A stretch of DNA of 64,000 bases from Manduca sexta (taxonomy: Eukaryota > Arthropoda > Insecta > Lepidoptera > Sphingidae): NCBI RefSeq assembly GCF_014839805.1, contig NC_051124.1, positions 5,580,001 through 5,644,000 of the forward strand, written 5' to 3'. Of the stretch, positions 20,997 to 33,555 are shown one piece after another. The notes below the pieces were generated by a model that was not told the DNA's origin, made no database searches, and saw nothing but the letters and a program-made list of their open reading frames with translations. A program made the translations under genes and the position numbers. Position 1 is the first letter of the stretch. Every line of letters starts with the position of its first letter.

Positions 20997-22058
20997 ATTT
21001 TATTTCCTTACAGTATTAATACTAGTTTTAAGACATAGGTAGGGCATATTTCACAATCACCTATACCGTTACATCTTACTTTAGATATAGAATTTCCATC
21101 ACTGTAAAGATTGGTTCTAATAATTTCTATATCTTTATTACCCAAAATAAGACCAAACTAACATTTGACCTTGCCAAGATTGCCATTTCTATCATTGTTA
21201 CAGACTGCTTCTAACATATAAGTTTGTAAAACTTACCTATAATTGCAATCTCACCTACGAACTTGACATTGATATTGGCAGCGAAACCACTGCGAATCAT
21301 CCGATCTAATCACATCGGAATTACAAATTTCCGACGAAGCCTCACAAACTAGTTCGTAATTAATCATGTGTCATCTCATCGATCTTGATTGGTGCTAATT
21401 AGCATGGAACACGTCTCTACACGCATCTCGATGTGTTTTGGTCTGATGCCACATTTTCTGAGACACAATCATGTTTTGAATGTTTGCTGTTAACTAGTTA
21501 GAACGGATGTGTTGATTTTTGTAGTTCATTTTATTTCCTTACAGTATTAATACTAGTTTTAAGACATAGGTAGGGCATATTTCACAATCACCTATACCGT
21601 TACATCTTACTTTAGATATAGAATTTCCATCACTGTAAAGATTGGTTCTAATAATTTCTATATCTTTATTACCCAAAATAAGACCAAACTAACATTTGAC
21701 CTTGCCAAGATTGCCATTTCTATCATTGTTACAGACTGCTTCTAACATATAAGTTTGTAAAACTTACCTATAATTGCAATCTCACCTACGAACTTGACAT
21801 TGATATTGGCAGCGAAACCACTGCGAATCATCCGATCTAATCACATCGGAATTACAAATTTCCGACGAAGCCTCACAAACTAGTTCGTAATTAATCATGT
21901 GTCATCTCATCGATCTTGATTGGTGCTAATTAGCATGGAACACGTCTCTACACGCATCTCGATGTGTTTTGGTCTGATGCCACATTTTCTGAGACACAAT
22001 CATGTTTTGAATGTTTGCTGTTAACTAGTTAGAACGGATGTGTTGATTTTTGTAGTTC
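20997..22058. repeat. Perfect 531-bp tandem duplication
   Basis: Unit 1 is 20997-21527, unit 2 is 21528-22058. Line-by-line comparison shows no mismatch. The units share ATTT-type microhomology at the junctions (GTTCATTTTATTTCC versus GTTCATTTATT at the far end). The unit is non-coding, unique-looking DNA with TAAT cores (GTAATTAATCATG, GCTAATTAGC) and a CCGAT/ATCGG dyad. Confidence 0.97.
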
Positions 22059-22061
22059 ATT

Positions 22062-25000
22062 TATTAAAGCGAATAATTCGAGTTTTGTATTGTTTTTTTT
22101 TCTTCTTAATTTTATATGAGACTTTAAATTATTAATTTCAGTAGTTTAGATACTTAGAAAACTGTGCAGGGCAAAGGTTATATTTATTCAAATTAAAGAA
22201 TATCAAATTATTGAACAAATACTTTTACTTTTATTTCTTTCTGATCATTTAATCTTCATAGTTAATTAACAATAGTTATACCTTCTTACCTCATATCTTA
22301 ACTATTTCATCCACCTCTTTAAGGAATTTCATTCCAACAATATTATGAATTTTCTCAAAGCCCTCATCCTTAACCCAACGATTTACGACCACTTAGCCAT
22401 TTTTTTTCGTTCATTTGCTAATTAACGTGGATTCCTTTCAAAAATTTTAGTAATTCCCTTCAAATGATATCAATGTGGAAGATGTCTCAATATGCGCATG
22501 CCAAAAATGGGGTCAACAATCCAAAGGGTCCAACTTAATCGTTTCTAATTGACTAAATGGTATCTAAACATGCGTTACCGCTGTTTACGAGCTCTCGTCG
22601 GAATACATTGATTGACGGATCGACTGGTTTGTTTAACTTGGGAAATGGTACTTAAATGGGCCTATTAAAATTGTGGCTAATAAGAGGTTGTGTCTGTGTG
22701 GCCATGTACAGATTTAGATTGGCTCGATAGTTGATACTATTTCGAAGTGATTTGATAATGGTTTCTCACTTTGTATTTACTTGAGTTTTTGAAGTGATGG
22801 GAGTAGATTTTTGGGATACGCGCGCACATCGTCACGAATAACGGATACCATGAAATTAGTTAGTCATTAGTTAAATTATTATATTATTATTTGATACGTA
22901 ATAAATGTATAAATAAATTAATAATAATACAAATATGATTATTAAAGTCCGCAATTTTTTTATTATTAAATAATAATTTATTGTTTGTTGAATCAAGTCA
23001 GTGTACAATCTGTCTTATAAGGTCGTGTAGTGACGTCCGTAATTTATTGTCATTAACATGACGTCTAGCCACGTTCAGGCCACTTTTCAAAGATGTTTAG
23101 GTAAAACAATATCACAAACAGATTATAAGTAGCTGTGATACTGCAGGTCCAATTCAAGGGCTAAACAATGAGCCTGTTTGCGTCTCCATTTATGTCGATT
23201 TTAATGCATTGAATGGAATTGTGTCAAAATATGCACTGTATCAGACGTTATTGGTGTGACATTTATACATTGTCGCGGTTAGTATGGATTTAGAATGAAC
23301 AGATAAAATATTTTCAACAAGTCTTAATTTATTAAAAAATAACAAAAAAAGTGTGAATAGTGCAAAGCATTTAAGAAAATAATCAAATATGAGTTTATTA
23401 TAAAAAAAAATTATCCAAAAATAAATATGATGTGGTGTTAATGTAAGAATAAATCGGTTTACTTAAGAACAAATTAAAGATCATACAATAAATTACACTC
23501 ATGTAGAATACTAAGCGGAATAACGAGTCGTAATAAATTTCCCCTCCAAAGATAAACAGGGCCGAGTACTCATCCGTAAAAGCGTACTGCATTAAGGCGA
23601 ACTGATAATGCGAATTTTTATGCAATACACGAGCTTTTAACACTCTTTAGATGATGAAAAACCGGACACGGTTGCCGCCACCGATGCCTTTGCTACTAAA
23701 CAAGAAAAAATTCTTGCGCTTGTGGGTCATAATCGGATAAGGCAAGTCCCGGTGCAGCAAAACTCACCGCCCATAAATAGAGCCGCATTAATATTTCATT
23801 AAAAAACACGCGTTAACGTTTTACGCCAATGATAACTGTGATGTGTCAAATTGAAATATACGATAAATGACTAGAAGTGACATTTACAATAAAAGCGGTA
23901 ATTGTGTAGCGTGACTAAAGTGCCTTATTGCGGCGTATGTGTATAGAATAATGTGTTAATTTAGAACAGAGTGGACAATCCTCTGATGGTTAAATTATTT
24001 TTTTTCTGATATTAAAATTCTTTATTTTCGTCTCGAAGTAATTGTCTCAAATCATATTTGTTTAATTGCGTATTATAATTAGATAAAATATATAACGATG
24101 TCAATTATGTCTAGTTATGAAAGTACGTTAGAAGTTATTGGAGGTGGTCTGCTTTCCGATATACCTTTAAAATATGTTATTATGAATGCGAAATGTGTAG
24201 TTTTTCTACTATTTTGTAAGTACATTATTTACCTAACAAATATTTATGAAATATGGAATAAAGTACGAACTCTTCCGCGCTTGATTAAAGGGGGAAGATT
24301 GCAAATAATTAAACAGAGTAAGGGTTGCTGATATCATATGATTTGAAGTTAGTGATTACTAATGTCTATACACTTATGTGCAAACAATAATTACAGAACA
24401 AAATATGATTGCCTTAAAATCAGCGTGAAGTCGTTATAGAAATTAGGGTATCTATAACTCCCAGAAATATCAGAACTACACAAAACAAGAAAATATGTTT
24501 GTAGTCTCATTTTATTTACTTCATCACTTTTTCCATATTAGAATCTTTATTAGTATTGTATTGTACGCGGATTATGTCTGATATCCAAGCGTGTACACTG
24601 TTATGTATATGGTATAACTAGTGAAACAAATGACTGCGCTGATTCACTCAAATGTAATAAAATTCTTTGATATTATCTTAATAACTTCATTCTTTATTGT
24701 TCACTAGGTTTCGATCAAGGACTCACCCGTCGTTTAGTTTAAATGGTGCAGTAAAAATATCTTTTTACAATATAATTTATATGAAAAAAATAATATTTGA
24801 GAATACAAATTATTTTAAGTAGGTATTTGTTCTTTGATTAGTTTTATAGTCATTTTACAGTTGCATTTCTTTTCTTCCCAAATTGATCTTTAATCGATAC
24901 CTTTGACCTTTGTTTCCAGATTTTTTTATGTCTTCTAACAAACAAACATGACTAAAGCATTATCTATACAGCATAGGAATTCCGTTCACAGAGGCATCTA

Positions 25001-25375
25001 TAAAAACTTGCAGTAATAATTCGCATACTGAACAAAATGTAAGTAATAATTACTTGTATATGTTTCTTCATATCTATAGACATGATGACTGGTTCAACCG
25101 GTTGGTGTAGGAAACGAAAGAGCCCTACAAGTCGTCAGTAGACCAATTTGTGGAATATATCAAGATTTGTTACTCAATCGGAGCTTCAGACGGTTCCAGG
25201 TTATCGAGATTTGCATGAGGCAATTGGTGAAAAATTGTAATATCTGACCGCAGTTATAGTCAATTAATTAAATTATTATCTCTAATAGGTGCATTTTATC
25301 TTGATTTTATGACAGTACGTTGTGTTACAATAAAATTTTATACTGTTCTCATAGCTAATTATAAAGCTTATGTCA
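22062..25375. other. Intergenic DNA, no gene seen
   Basis: AT-rich. The block around 23640-23870 is less AT-rich and more complex than its surroundings. No open frame has recognisable content. Confidence 0.5.
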
Positions 25376-25377
25376 TT

Positions 25378-25608
25378 TAGCATACGATCAACTATAACAA
25401 GTAAATAATAAAGAAAAAGTATAATTACTAATCATTGCAGGTTCAATAAGTTAGGATATAAGGTTTTAAATTTTTTAAACTTCTTATGTTTGATAATAAA
25501 ACTTCTTTTCTTCATTTATAACGTGACCAACTATAACAAGCTTATAAAAAAATACCTTAAAAAGTATTGCAAGTTTAATAAGATAAGACGTAGGTTTGAA
25601 GCTATAAG
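25378..25608. repeat. Degenerate ~140-bp direct repeat
   Basis: CAACTATAACAAG, a later AAAAAGTAT-type stretch, ATTGCAGGTTCAATAAG and TAGGATATAAGGTTT in the first half are matched in the same order by CAACTATAACAAG, AAAAAGTAT, ATTGCAAGTTTAATAAG and AGACGTAGGTTT in the second. This is an old tandem duplication. Confidence 0.6.
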
Positions 25609-26554
25609 TATCTTCAGATTACCTGTATGTCGCCACGATGCACAAATGTGGATATAAAATGAAATTTAAATGTCCGCCGTCTACTTTTTTGGTAGTAGGC
25701 GGCGGCCACATTTCCTAGTACGAAATAAATTATGCGCTATATGTTTATAAGGCATTTACTCCGCCATATATTTTCGAGATCGGGATGTATAATCAAAACA
25801 CATATTATCGATACCATTACGAATATTATAAACAGTTAAATGTTGTATGTTTCTAAGTTTGTATGTAGAGGCTTAAATTTAATCCGTTACACGAAATTTT
25901 TAGCTAATAGGAAGCCACAAATGATTCCTGTATGCTACCTAAGTTTTCTCTCTCTTCTTTCCTTACACCTGTATCTTAGGATTTTATCCCGAAGTTTTTC
26001 TTTAATGCGAGCAGAATCGTCATCATCAGGCAAAGCTATGGGCAGTAAACATGCATCATTAAAATAGTTTATTATAACTAAACATTTTCTGAATATCACC
26101 CAAAGCCCTCCACGTTTGACCAAGTATTTACAATGAAAATTCACCGTCAATTAACACAAGCCATACTAAACAAAGGTCTTCGCTAGCCTATGACACCACA
26201 AACAGTAACTTTATGACCCAGCGGCGCCCTTAAGTTCCAAATTGGGACATGATTGGACCCTAAGGGGACTAATTAGCAGGGAAAGTAACAAAATGAGGCA
26301 TCCGTACGGAATAACAAAATAATAAATTCGACTTTATCTAACTAAGCGGTCTATTCAATTGAAACATTGCGAAAATGGATCTTGTTGCGATACAAATTGT
26401 GTCGGACGGCGATACCTACATAACAGTGGCGATTGTTTGCGGACATATGTGAGAGCGTTCGCTGATGATAGATCGCTGGACTTTGTATCTGCGTGTCTAT
26501 CATTTATATTGGAAGGAGAAAATATTAAAGAATATTTGCTTTTTTATGCAAGTA

Positions 26555-26823
26555 GATGTTGGTCGCGGTTTCGCTCGCATGAAAAGCTGTTTCCGTTGCA
26601 AAAGTCAATAAATAACGATATATGTTACTACCGCGGCCATTAAAAAAACTGACCATTTTTTTCATGTTTCATTTAAATATATATTAATCTAGGACATAGT
26701 CTACCGGCGTGGTTCATTTCATCCACGCCCATTTAATTGTTTCTGCTTTTACTTCTAACTAACATACTAGCAATAAAACTTTGTCACAAACTTTGGGATT
26801 TATAATATTAGTAAGAATAAAGT
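26555..26823 (+). repeat. Dispersed family D, copy 1
   Basis: Starts near GTTGGTCGCGGTTTCGCTCG, passes AGGACATAGTCTACCGGCGT, and ends TTTATAATATTAGTAAGA. This order is shared with five other loci in the window. It is one of the most common dispersed repeats I remember from Lepidoptera; I leave its superfamily open. Confidence 0.75.
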
Positions 26824-29800
26824 AAAATGTAAGTTAAATGACATCATAAAACATTTCCTTGAGTAATTGTATGACTATTTGCGATATAGTATGGATTCTA
26901 AGATGGACAGCTTTTCAAAGAAATTATATCTCTTATAATTTCTTTAAATATGCAGTGACATATAAAGTTATTTTGTATGACAAAAAATAAGTTCCCAGTA
27001 AAATATTTATAATAAAACATTCAAATCTATTCAAAGCGAGAACATCACATAATACCAATTGGAATAAAAGCTGTAGTTCAATAAAACCAAGCTTCGAAAT
27101 ATAAAATCATTCCAGAAGCGGTGTAAATCAGTCGGTTGCTTAAGAAAGGGGGAAATTCAGAGACAGCGCTTCTAATTTAGAGTAGACGTCGTTGCCGGTC
27201 CAACCAGTTCCTTACAAAAGCAACTCTTACTCTAAAAAGGCGCTTACAGCGGTTTTGTGTAACAAAACTCTTCAAGATAACAAAGACATAGGTAGATTGT
27301 GAGTACATGATCTATTTTCGAAAGAGTTCCTTGTAAGGCATACACTCTCTATTTATCTACGTAAATACAACTAGGAAATCAATTTGTTGCATTCATTCGA
27401 ATCAGATTTTTATCGTAGTTCGATCAGTTTATTACTAAATGTAGGTATCTGAGCATGAGGTAACAAGAAAACACATCAGAATTCCCTATCAGGGAAGCCG
27501 AGAAACTGCGGAGGTACTTCGGAGATTCAACATTCACAATGCATCCATTGATATTGAACTCATGATATTTCGTATCTCGGGCTGCTTCTTATTGCACTAC
27601 AGTAAAGTAATAGCTTGGTTACAACGTGCGAGTCACTGCCTCGGTGACTCCTCCGGCCGTGGATGTAATCAGCTATCATAGCAAGTCGCGCTATTAAACT
27701 ATCTTGTGTCAATAACTATCACCTATAAATCGGACAGTAGCTTCGTATATAGTTACTAAAGCTTTTTACCATCCACTCTAGACTTTTACTTTGTAAGCTA
27801 TTTGAGTCCTGTCCGGCAGCGCACATCAATTCATAAATATTACATAGAATAGTCACTAGCCCTAACAAGCCACTGACCTGCAAATAAAAAGATATGCACT
27901 CAGTTTAGTAACTCGCACCGCGTAACCCATACGTAACATAATCACAGATCAAGATCGATCGAGAATATTCATTAAAGCTTCGAACATCGAGCCGGTCAAG
28001 TTTGATTAAATAATTTAACTAATAAGGCCCACATTGCGCACATACCGTCTCCTATACGGTGGAAATATCTTTATCGTACAAATCAAGATTTAAGATTCAA
28101 ACCACCTATAATTGTAAATGCACTCCGCTTGTCGGATTATCTTCGTGTTTCGTATAGCTTATTAAATTATATCTATGTAGTATGAAATCAGGTTGAGCTG
28201 ATTATGTTTGTGGAGGAGAAATTTATTGTCGTGAATTGTTTGGTTTTATTTATTTGGGAAACATATAATATTTATGTTCTTATACACTAGAAGAATATCA
28301 ATAATGTATTCAAATATATCAAATTGGAGGACTTTAGTAAGTATTTTATAAATTTAGGTTTGTGATAATTATCTTTTTAAATAAAAAACTACTGTGTTGG
28401 AATAAATACGCTTGAACTTGATGTAGACGTCCTTGAATACTACTCCTAAATTATTTACAGTAAAACAAATATCTTCTAAGATTTAAAACACTTTTCTTCG
28501 ATGTGATTTGTCTTGTAACATCCTAGAGAATAATTGGAACTTGTGTGTCATAGATAGAAACCACAAGAGGTTTAACTGAATATAAATAAAGAGAATGGAA
28601 TCTTGCTGAATAAATTATGACAAGTGGTCTTGCAATTATACAGTACAAGATTAATTAATGAAAATTATGAATATGGTATAACATGTGATAAGAATCTACT
28701 GGGGACAGATGTAAGGCAAATTATACTTACCTATTTCCTTATTCGTTGCGAAATATATGGAGATAATGTAATACTGGTTTAAATACTATCAGTTGACACG
28801 CGATTTATGTAATCTATTTAGTTATTGTGACGTTGGAATCCCGGATAGGGAATGATCATAATTATTGGGTGTTATATAATACTTATCTATCGGCTTGGCT
28901 TAGTAGAAGGAAAATATATAGGCTGTGAGCCTTGAGGACCATCTATGATTCGATGGCACTTGATCTTCTAAAGAGCTTGATCTTCTAATGTTAGACAGCC
29001 GGGCTGATCATGAAATGTGAGCAAAGTGATTTTTATAACGTGCTTACAACTGTGTTGCGTCGCCTTTGAAGTGGAGAGGGATAACGGTGAGTGGAAGAAG
29101 ATAGTATATTGCTAATCTATCAAGATGATTTGAAAATAAGCGGAATATTTATTATGGATCTATGCGTAATTGTTAAACAAAATTTAAAACTATTAAACAT
29201 TTAAAATTAGATTGATCTATCAGTAAAGTGATTGAATAAAATAATGTTATAAACAGCAAAGTCTGAAACTCTTGCGGCTAAATCCGTCATACATTTTTTG
29301 TTTCATTTCTTGCGTCTAACATTATAGTCTATAATTATGATAATAAATCAATTACTATTAAGCAAACATGTCCTTATATGCAAGGCTTGATACGGGGATA
29401 GTATACAATTAATAGGGTAGCGCGGAGCGATGGCTTCCATAAGACAATCGCGTTCGCCAGCTGCTCTGGTATCGCGCTCAGCAAGGCAATATTTCACGGG
29501 GCGCGTTGCTATCACCTGTCAAATCGGACAAGTGTTCCGCCCAGCCTGGACCTATTTAAATATCAACTGTTTTAGACGCAAATGATATGCCTTGTTTGTC
29601 TTCCGTTAAATTTAGGACGTGTTTTTATGTTAATTAATAGATTAAGGTCCATTCAATTGGATCCATTTAGTTCGAGATATACAAACCTAATCACTCAATG
29701 TATGGTTTATTCATTGTACGTTTTCTTCCCGTCTATATTTCATAACGAGACGACTTCACTTTACATACATTTACATCTGCTTTAACGCATAAAATACGCT

Positions 29801-30856
29801 CGGATGTATCGACGCATGTCATCCGCTAGCGCTTTCAAAATGCCGGGTAGAACGACTTAGCCATAAGAAATATTTATAATGCTTTGTATGCAAAATAAGT
29901 TAATGTATTTCGGTACACGTATAGATAGTGTCAGTAATAGAAACAAAACACGATTGTCGACCTTACAACTACGCCATGTTGATGTGCATTGTCGACGCGT
30001 TCGCTATAGACGATGTTGCATGCGGAAATTGTCACGTGGGTGCCACGGTATCGCACCGATTTAAATAAAATCTGCATACAGCCCTTGTAGTTATGATTGA
30101 TGATATTACCGTGTGACGTAACGATGGATCTGATTTCGGTGTGAAAGGTGACTGTATGTAGATTAGCATCACGCTTACCTACCATTTGGCACGCTTCTCC
30201 GATTGACACGTATGTCAAGGTTGAGGTTTCACTTTTGACATGTCAAATATCACTTTGTTTGCTGTTGTTCAATTCGTTTGTGCTATGTGTCAGCAAATAA
30301 CTATTGTTTGGTATTTTTATCCAGTCACGCTCAAAATATGCAAAGTGTTGCCGGTTAGGAAATGACCTATGGTATTTTAAAAATGGTTATGGGAGCACAG
30401 CAATTGCAGTAACTCCAGCAATTGTGTCTTTCTCATTCAAAGCGTCAGGGAACGCCTAAATGTTTTAAAAATAAAATCCTTATTACAATTTTAATATTGA
30501 AGTTATTAAAAAATATAAACACTGATTCGCATTCCTAAAGCAAAATAAGTTATTCTTTATGTTAGTTAAGTGTACATAAGTCGCAACTTATCCATAACTT
30601 ATCTACAACCAAAAAGGGAATTCCAGCGTTAATTGTACATTATGACTTGATAAAGGTGCGAACGTTTTTATAAAGATAAATTACAGTTTATATGATTAGA
30701 AACATAACAATGCGTTGTTAGTTAAGTAATTCAACATGTAGGATACAATTAATAAAATGTGAGAAATAATTGACATATTAAGCGTGACATGGCGGGCCTG
30801 GTAAGGTGATTTTCACTTGCTTTTATGGATATATGAGTAATGTATGAAAACTTGAC
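26824..30856. other. Intergenic DNA, no gene seen
   Basis: AT-rich overall. A GC-rich islet lies at about 29415-29545 (candidate regulatory). A short direct repeat, CTTGATCTTCTAA twice, lies near 28960-28990. A degenerate SINE could be hidden, but I cannot show one. Confidence 0.5.
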
Positions 30857-31130
30857 TACCTCGATGGCGTAGTTGTATTGCGGCACGACAGCATTGCTGA
30901 GGTTTCTGGTTCGATTCCTAGGTCGGTCTGAGTGATATTGGATTTTTCAATAGTGCTATTGTCTCTGGTTGGATACCCAGGTCGGTGAAAGTGATATTGG
31001 ATTTTTCTATAATATAGCAATAGGCTTGCCCTATCACATTATGAGACGGAATACGCATGGCGAAAAATGCAACAGTTGTTACGCCTCTGCCTTCTCTTTC
31101 GGGGATAAAAGGCGTGAGTGTGTGTATGTG
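30857..31130 (+). repeat. SINE family 2, copy with internal 59-bp duplication
   Basis: tRNA-like head (ATGGCGTAGTTGTATTGCGG, A-box-like; GGTTCGATTCC, perfect B box), then GTGATATTGGATTTTTC, GCCCTATCACATTATGAG and a TCGGGGATAAAAGGCGTGAG end. The B-box block is present twice, 59 bp apart (from 30905 and from 30964), the second with a decayed B box. Confidence 0.85.
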
Positions 31131-31688
31131 AAAATTTTACTCTGACTTAATTTTTTTGATAAAAATGTGGCGTCATGCAAACTTGAGGAATAGTCTTCAT
31201 TTCATTTTGTTTTATGGATAAGTCAGCGGTATATCGATATTGATGCAATAATAATTTAAGGAATGATATACCTGATACTGATTATTATTAATTTTTTAAA
31301 AATTACAATTGTTGATAGTTCATCATTAGTGTCTTCAACTCCTCTCAACCCGCGTACTGAAAGTCATGCAAGCAGAGCAGCGTACTAAAACTAGTATAAA
31401 GTATTTTTGTTTAACAATAGAAATGTATGAAAAATGCGGAACGATCGACATTGTGTACTAACCTTCAAGTACCGATATCCTTTTGTACGTCCTGAAATAT
31501 CTCTTAGATAATTGTAAAATAATATTAGCAATCTATTGTTATTGTTAGATAGACTGTAATCATTGCCAATTACTAGCCGTCGAGTAATTTATAGAGAGAT
31601 AATTATGGGCGGAATCGTTTGATACTGTTAGTAACCGCATAATATACTTGATAAAGGACGTAGGAAGTCAATGCATCGCTTCCAATAG
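31131..31688. other. Intergenic DNA, no gene seen
   Basis: AT-rich spacer between SINE family 2 and the hAT element; nothing recognised. Confidence 0.5.
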
Positions 31689-31696
31689 GTGGGGTT

Positions 31697-31946
31697 CAGT
31701 GGCGAAGCGTCCAACGCAACCCGACACCTACCGGCTTCCCTTTTAAGTTTATTTCCGATTGTCTTAATTAACTAAGGCTAAATTCTTTTTAGATGAGCAT
31801 ATAAGGATGAGGAGACCGGAGGACCGAACAGCGTGGCGCGCTTTAGAGGAGGCCTATGTTCAGCAGTGGACAGCTGTAGGCTGATGATGATGATGAAATT
31901 CTTTTGCCTGAGGTTACCTTTTGAAAAATTTCACCCTTCGCCACTG
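31697..31946. mobile_element. Non-autonomous hAT-type element, interrupted by an RTE tail
   Basis: Terminal inverted repeats CAGTGGCGAAGCGTCC (left) and its complement form CACCCTTCGCCACTG (right), flanked by a perfect 8-bp target duplication GTGGGGTT (31689-31696 and 31947-31954). CAGTGGCG-type termini and 8-bp duplications are hAT hallmarks. The element is ~134 bp once the nested insertion is removed. No transposase. Confidence 0.9.
31790..31895 (+). mobile_element. RTE-type non-LTR retrotransposon 3' tail nested in the hAT element
   Basis: Encodes the last residues of an RTE reverse transcriptase (DRTAWRALEEAYVQQWTAVG, then TGA). It ends in a (TGATGA)n repeat, the RTE 3' hallmark. Target duplication AAATTCTTTT flanks it (31780-31789, 31896-31905). 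It matches the C-terminal end of the larger remnant at 46.7 kb. 5'-truncated to ~100 bp. Confidence 0.9.
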
Positions 31947-31954
31947 GTGGGGTT

Positions 31955-32602
31955 AGAAATGTTTTGGCAAAGCCAACGCTCTGCAGTCATTCTATTGTTT
32001 CTGGTCATGAATAATATTGATGATTGCATCCATGGTGACTGTTACACTGCATTTGCAGTAGTGCCTTAAGCCGTGTTCACAATGATAATACGATGCATGT
32101 TAAAGTTAACTGCATTTTAAAAATATTACCATTAGTTCAATTAAAAATTGTACTTATAAAAAAGGAAAATTTATGTGACAATAAGTTCCTTTGAAAACAA
32201 AACATGTGTACACGGCTTTACATTTGCAAAAAACCTGAGTCGCACGCTCCAAGCAATATATCTCCATTCAAATCGGCAACACTTAACGTATGCAAACGCA
32301 CCTCCCGATTGTGTTCAGTAAACATCAGGAACATTCTATTGAAATACCAGTTGCATGGTGCCCATAGACCATACGCATGTCAACTGGCTTTACAAGTAAC
32401 GTCTCTATAGGCGAATAGTCGGCAAAGCCTTATTCGAGTATGAGAATGCCTTGAGTGTTTAGCGGATGCATTTTGCGTGCATCGGCTTCCTTGCGCTGTA
32501 TGCTGCTTATTCAGTGCCTATTAGCTAGTCTATGGTATGTAATAGACAGTATAGAGTATCTTATGTATATTTATGTTTAGTTGATACATTAATAAAGTAT
32601 AA
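31955..32602. other. Intergenic DNA, no gene seen
   Basis: Mixed composition; 32210-32540 is relatively complex but I recognise no feature. Confidence 0.5.
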
Positions 32603-32748
32603 TGATTTCTTATATTTACGCGAATGTTAGACATTAAAATAAAACTATGTCTGCCCCGTGACCACGAAGACTGCAAAGTCTTCGAAACGTCAGGAGAAAA
32701 TAATATAATAACCGCGATAAAAGTCGAAAAATAGTTTTATTTTAATTT
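32601..32748 (+). mobile_element. Foldback repeat family, copy 2
   Basis: Same head as copy 1 (AATGATTTCTTATATTTACG, GCGAATGTTAGACATT), then the arm ATTAAAATAAAACTAT and its inverted copy ATAGTTTTATTTTAAT. The centre reads CCCCGTGACCACGAAGACTG and AAGTCTTCGAAACGTC, itself a small hairpin. Flanks share ATAAAG. It directly abuts dispersed family D copy 2. Confidence 0.75.
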
Positions 32749-32883
32749 ATAAAGCACTAGCTTTTCCCGCGGCTCCGCCCGCGTTATAAAGTTTTTCAGG
32801 CTAAAGTTTTCCGTTATAAAAGTAGTAGTTTCTCGGGAGCCTATGTTCTTCCCAGGGTCTCAAACTGTCTCCATACCAAATTT

Positions 32884-33497
32884 CATTACTGCTCCGCTCC
32901 TATTGGTCATAGCGTGATGATATGTAGCCCATAGCACTCCGGGATCAAAGGGCTATCCAACACAAAAATATTTTTTCAGTTCAAACCGGTAGTTTCTGAG
33001 ATTAGCCATTACTGCTCCGCTCCTATTGGCCATAGCGTGATGATATATAGCCTATAGTACTCCACGAACAAAGGGCTATCCAACGCAAAAGAATTTTTCA
33101 GTTTGGACCGGTAATTCCTGAAATTAGCCATTACTGCTCCGCTCCTATTGGGTATAGCGTGATGATATATAGCTTATAGCACTCCACGAACAAAGGGCTA
33201 TCCAACGCAAAAAGAATTTTTCAGTTTGGACTGGTAGTTCCTGAGATTAGCCATTACTGCTCCGCTCCTATTGGGTATAGCGTGATGATATATAGCCTAT
33301 AGCAATCCACGAATAAAGGGCTATCCAACGCAAAAAGAATTTTTCAGTTTGGACCGGTAGTTCCTGAGATTAGCCATTACTGCTCCGCTCCTATTGGGTA
33401 TAGCGTGATGATATATGGCCTATAGCACTCCACGAACAAAGGGCTATCCAACGCAAAAAGAATTTTTTAGTTTGGACCGGTAGTTCCTGAGATTAGC
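32884..33497 (+). repeat. Minisatellite, five ~123-bp units
   Basis: Units begin with CATTACTGCTCCGCTCC at 32884, 33007, 33129, 33252 and 33375 (spacing 122-123). Each continues with CATAGCGTGATGATAT, AAAGGGCTATCCAAC and ACCGGTAGTTCCTGAGATTA-like sequence. The first unit is most diverged; units 2-5 are close to one another, which indicates later spread of one variant. Confidence 0.95.
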
Positions 33498-33502
33498 GCG
33501 TT

Positions 33503-33555
33503 CAAACAAACAAACAAACAAACAAACAAACAAACAAACAAACAAACAAACAAAC
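33503..33555 (+). repeat. (CAAA)n microsatellite
   Basis: About 13 uninterrupted CAAA units directly after the minisatellite, inside the same dispersed repeat. Confidence 0.97.

Noticed and set aside
25667..25712. Imperfect GC-rich hairpin (CCGCCGTCTAC / GTAGGCGGCGG)
   Set aside because: The stem is short with a bulge, and there is no evidence for a microRNA or terminator; may be a transposon tip.
25935..26150. 71-codon - strand frame with a charged end (DDDDSARIKEKLRDKI)
   Set aside because: The composition looks a little protein-like, perhaps a transposon relic, but I recognise no family and see no splice context; not enough to annotate.
26359..26643. 94-codon + strand frame
   Set aside because: Its 3' part lies in dispersed family D and the 5' part has no recognisable domain.
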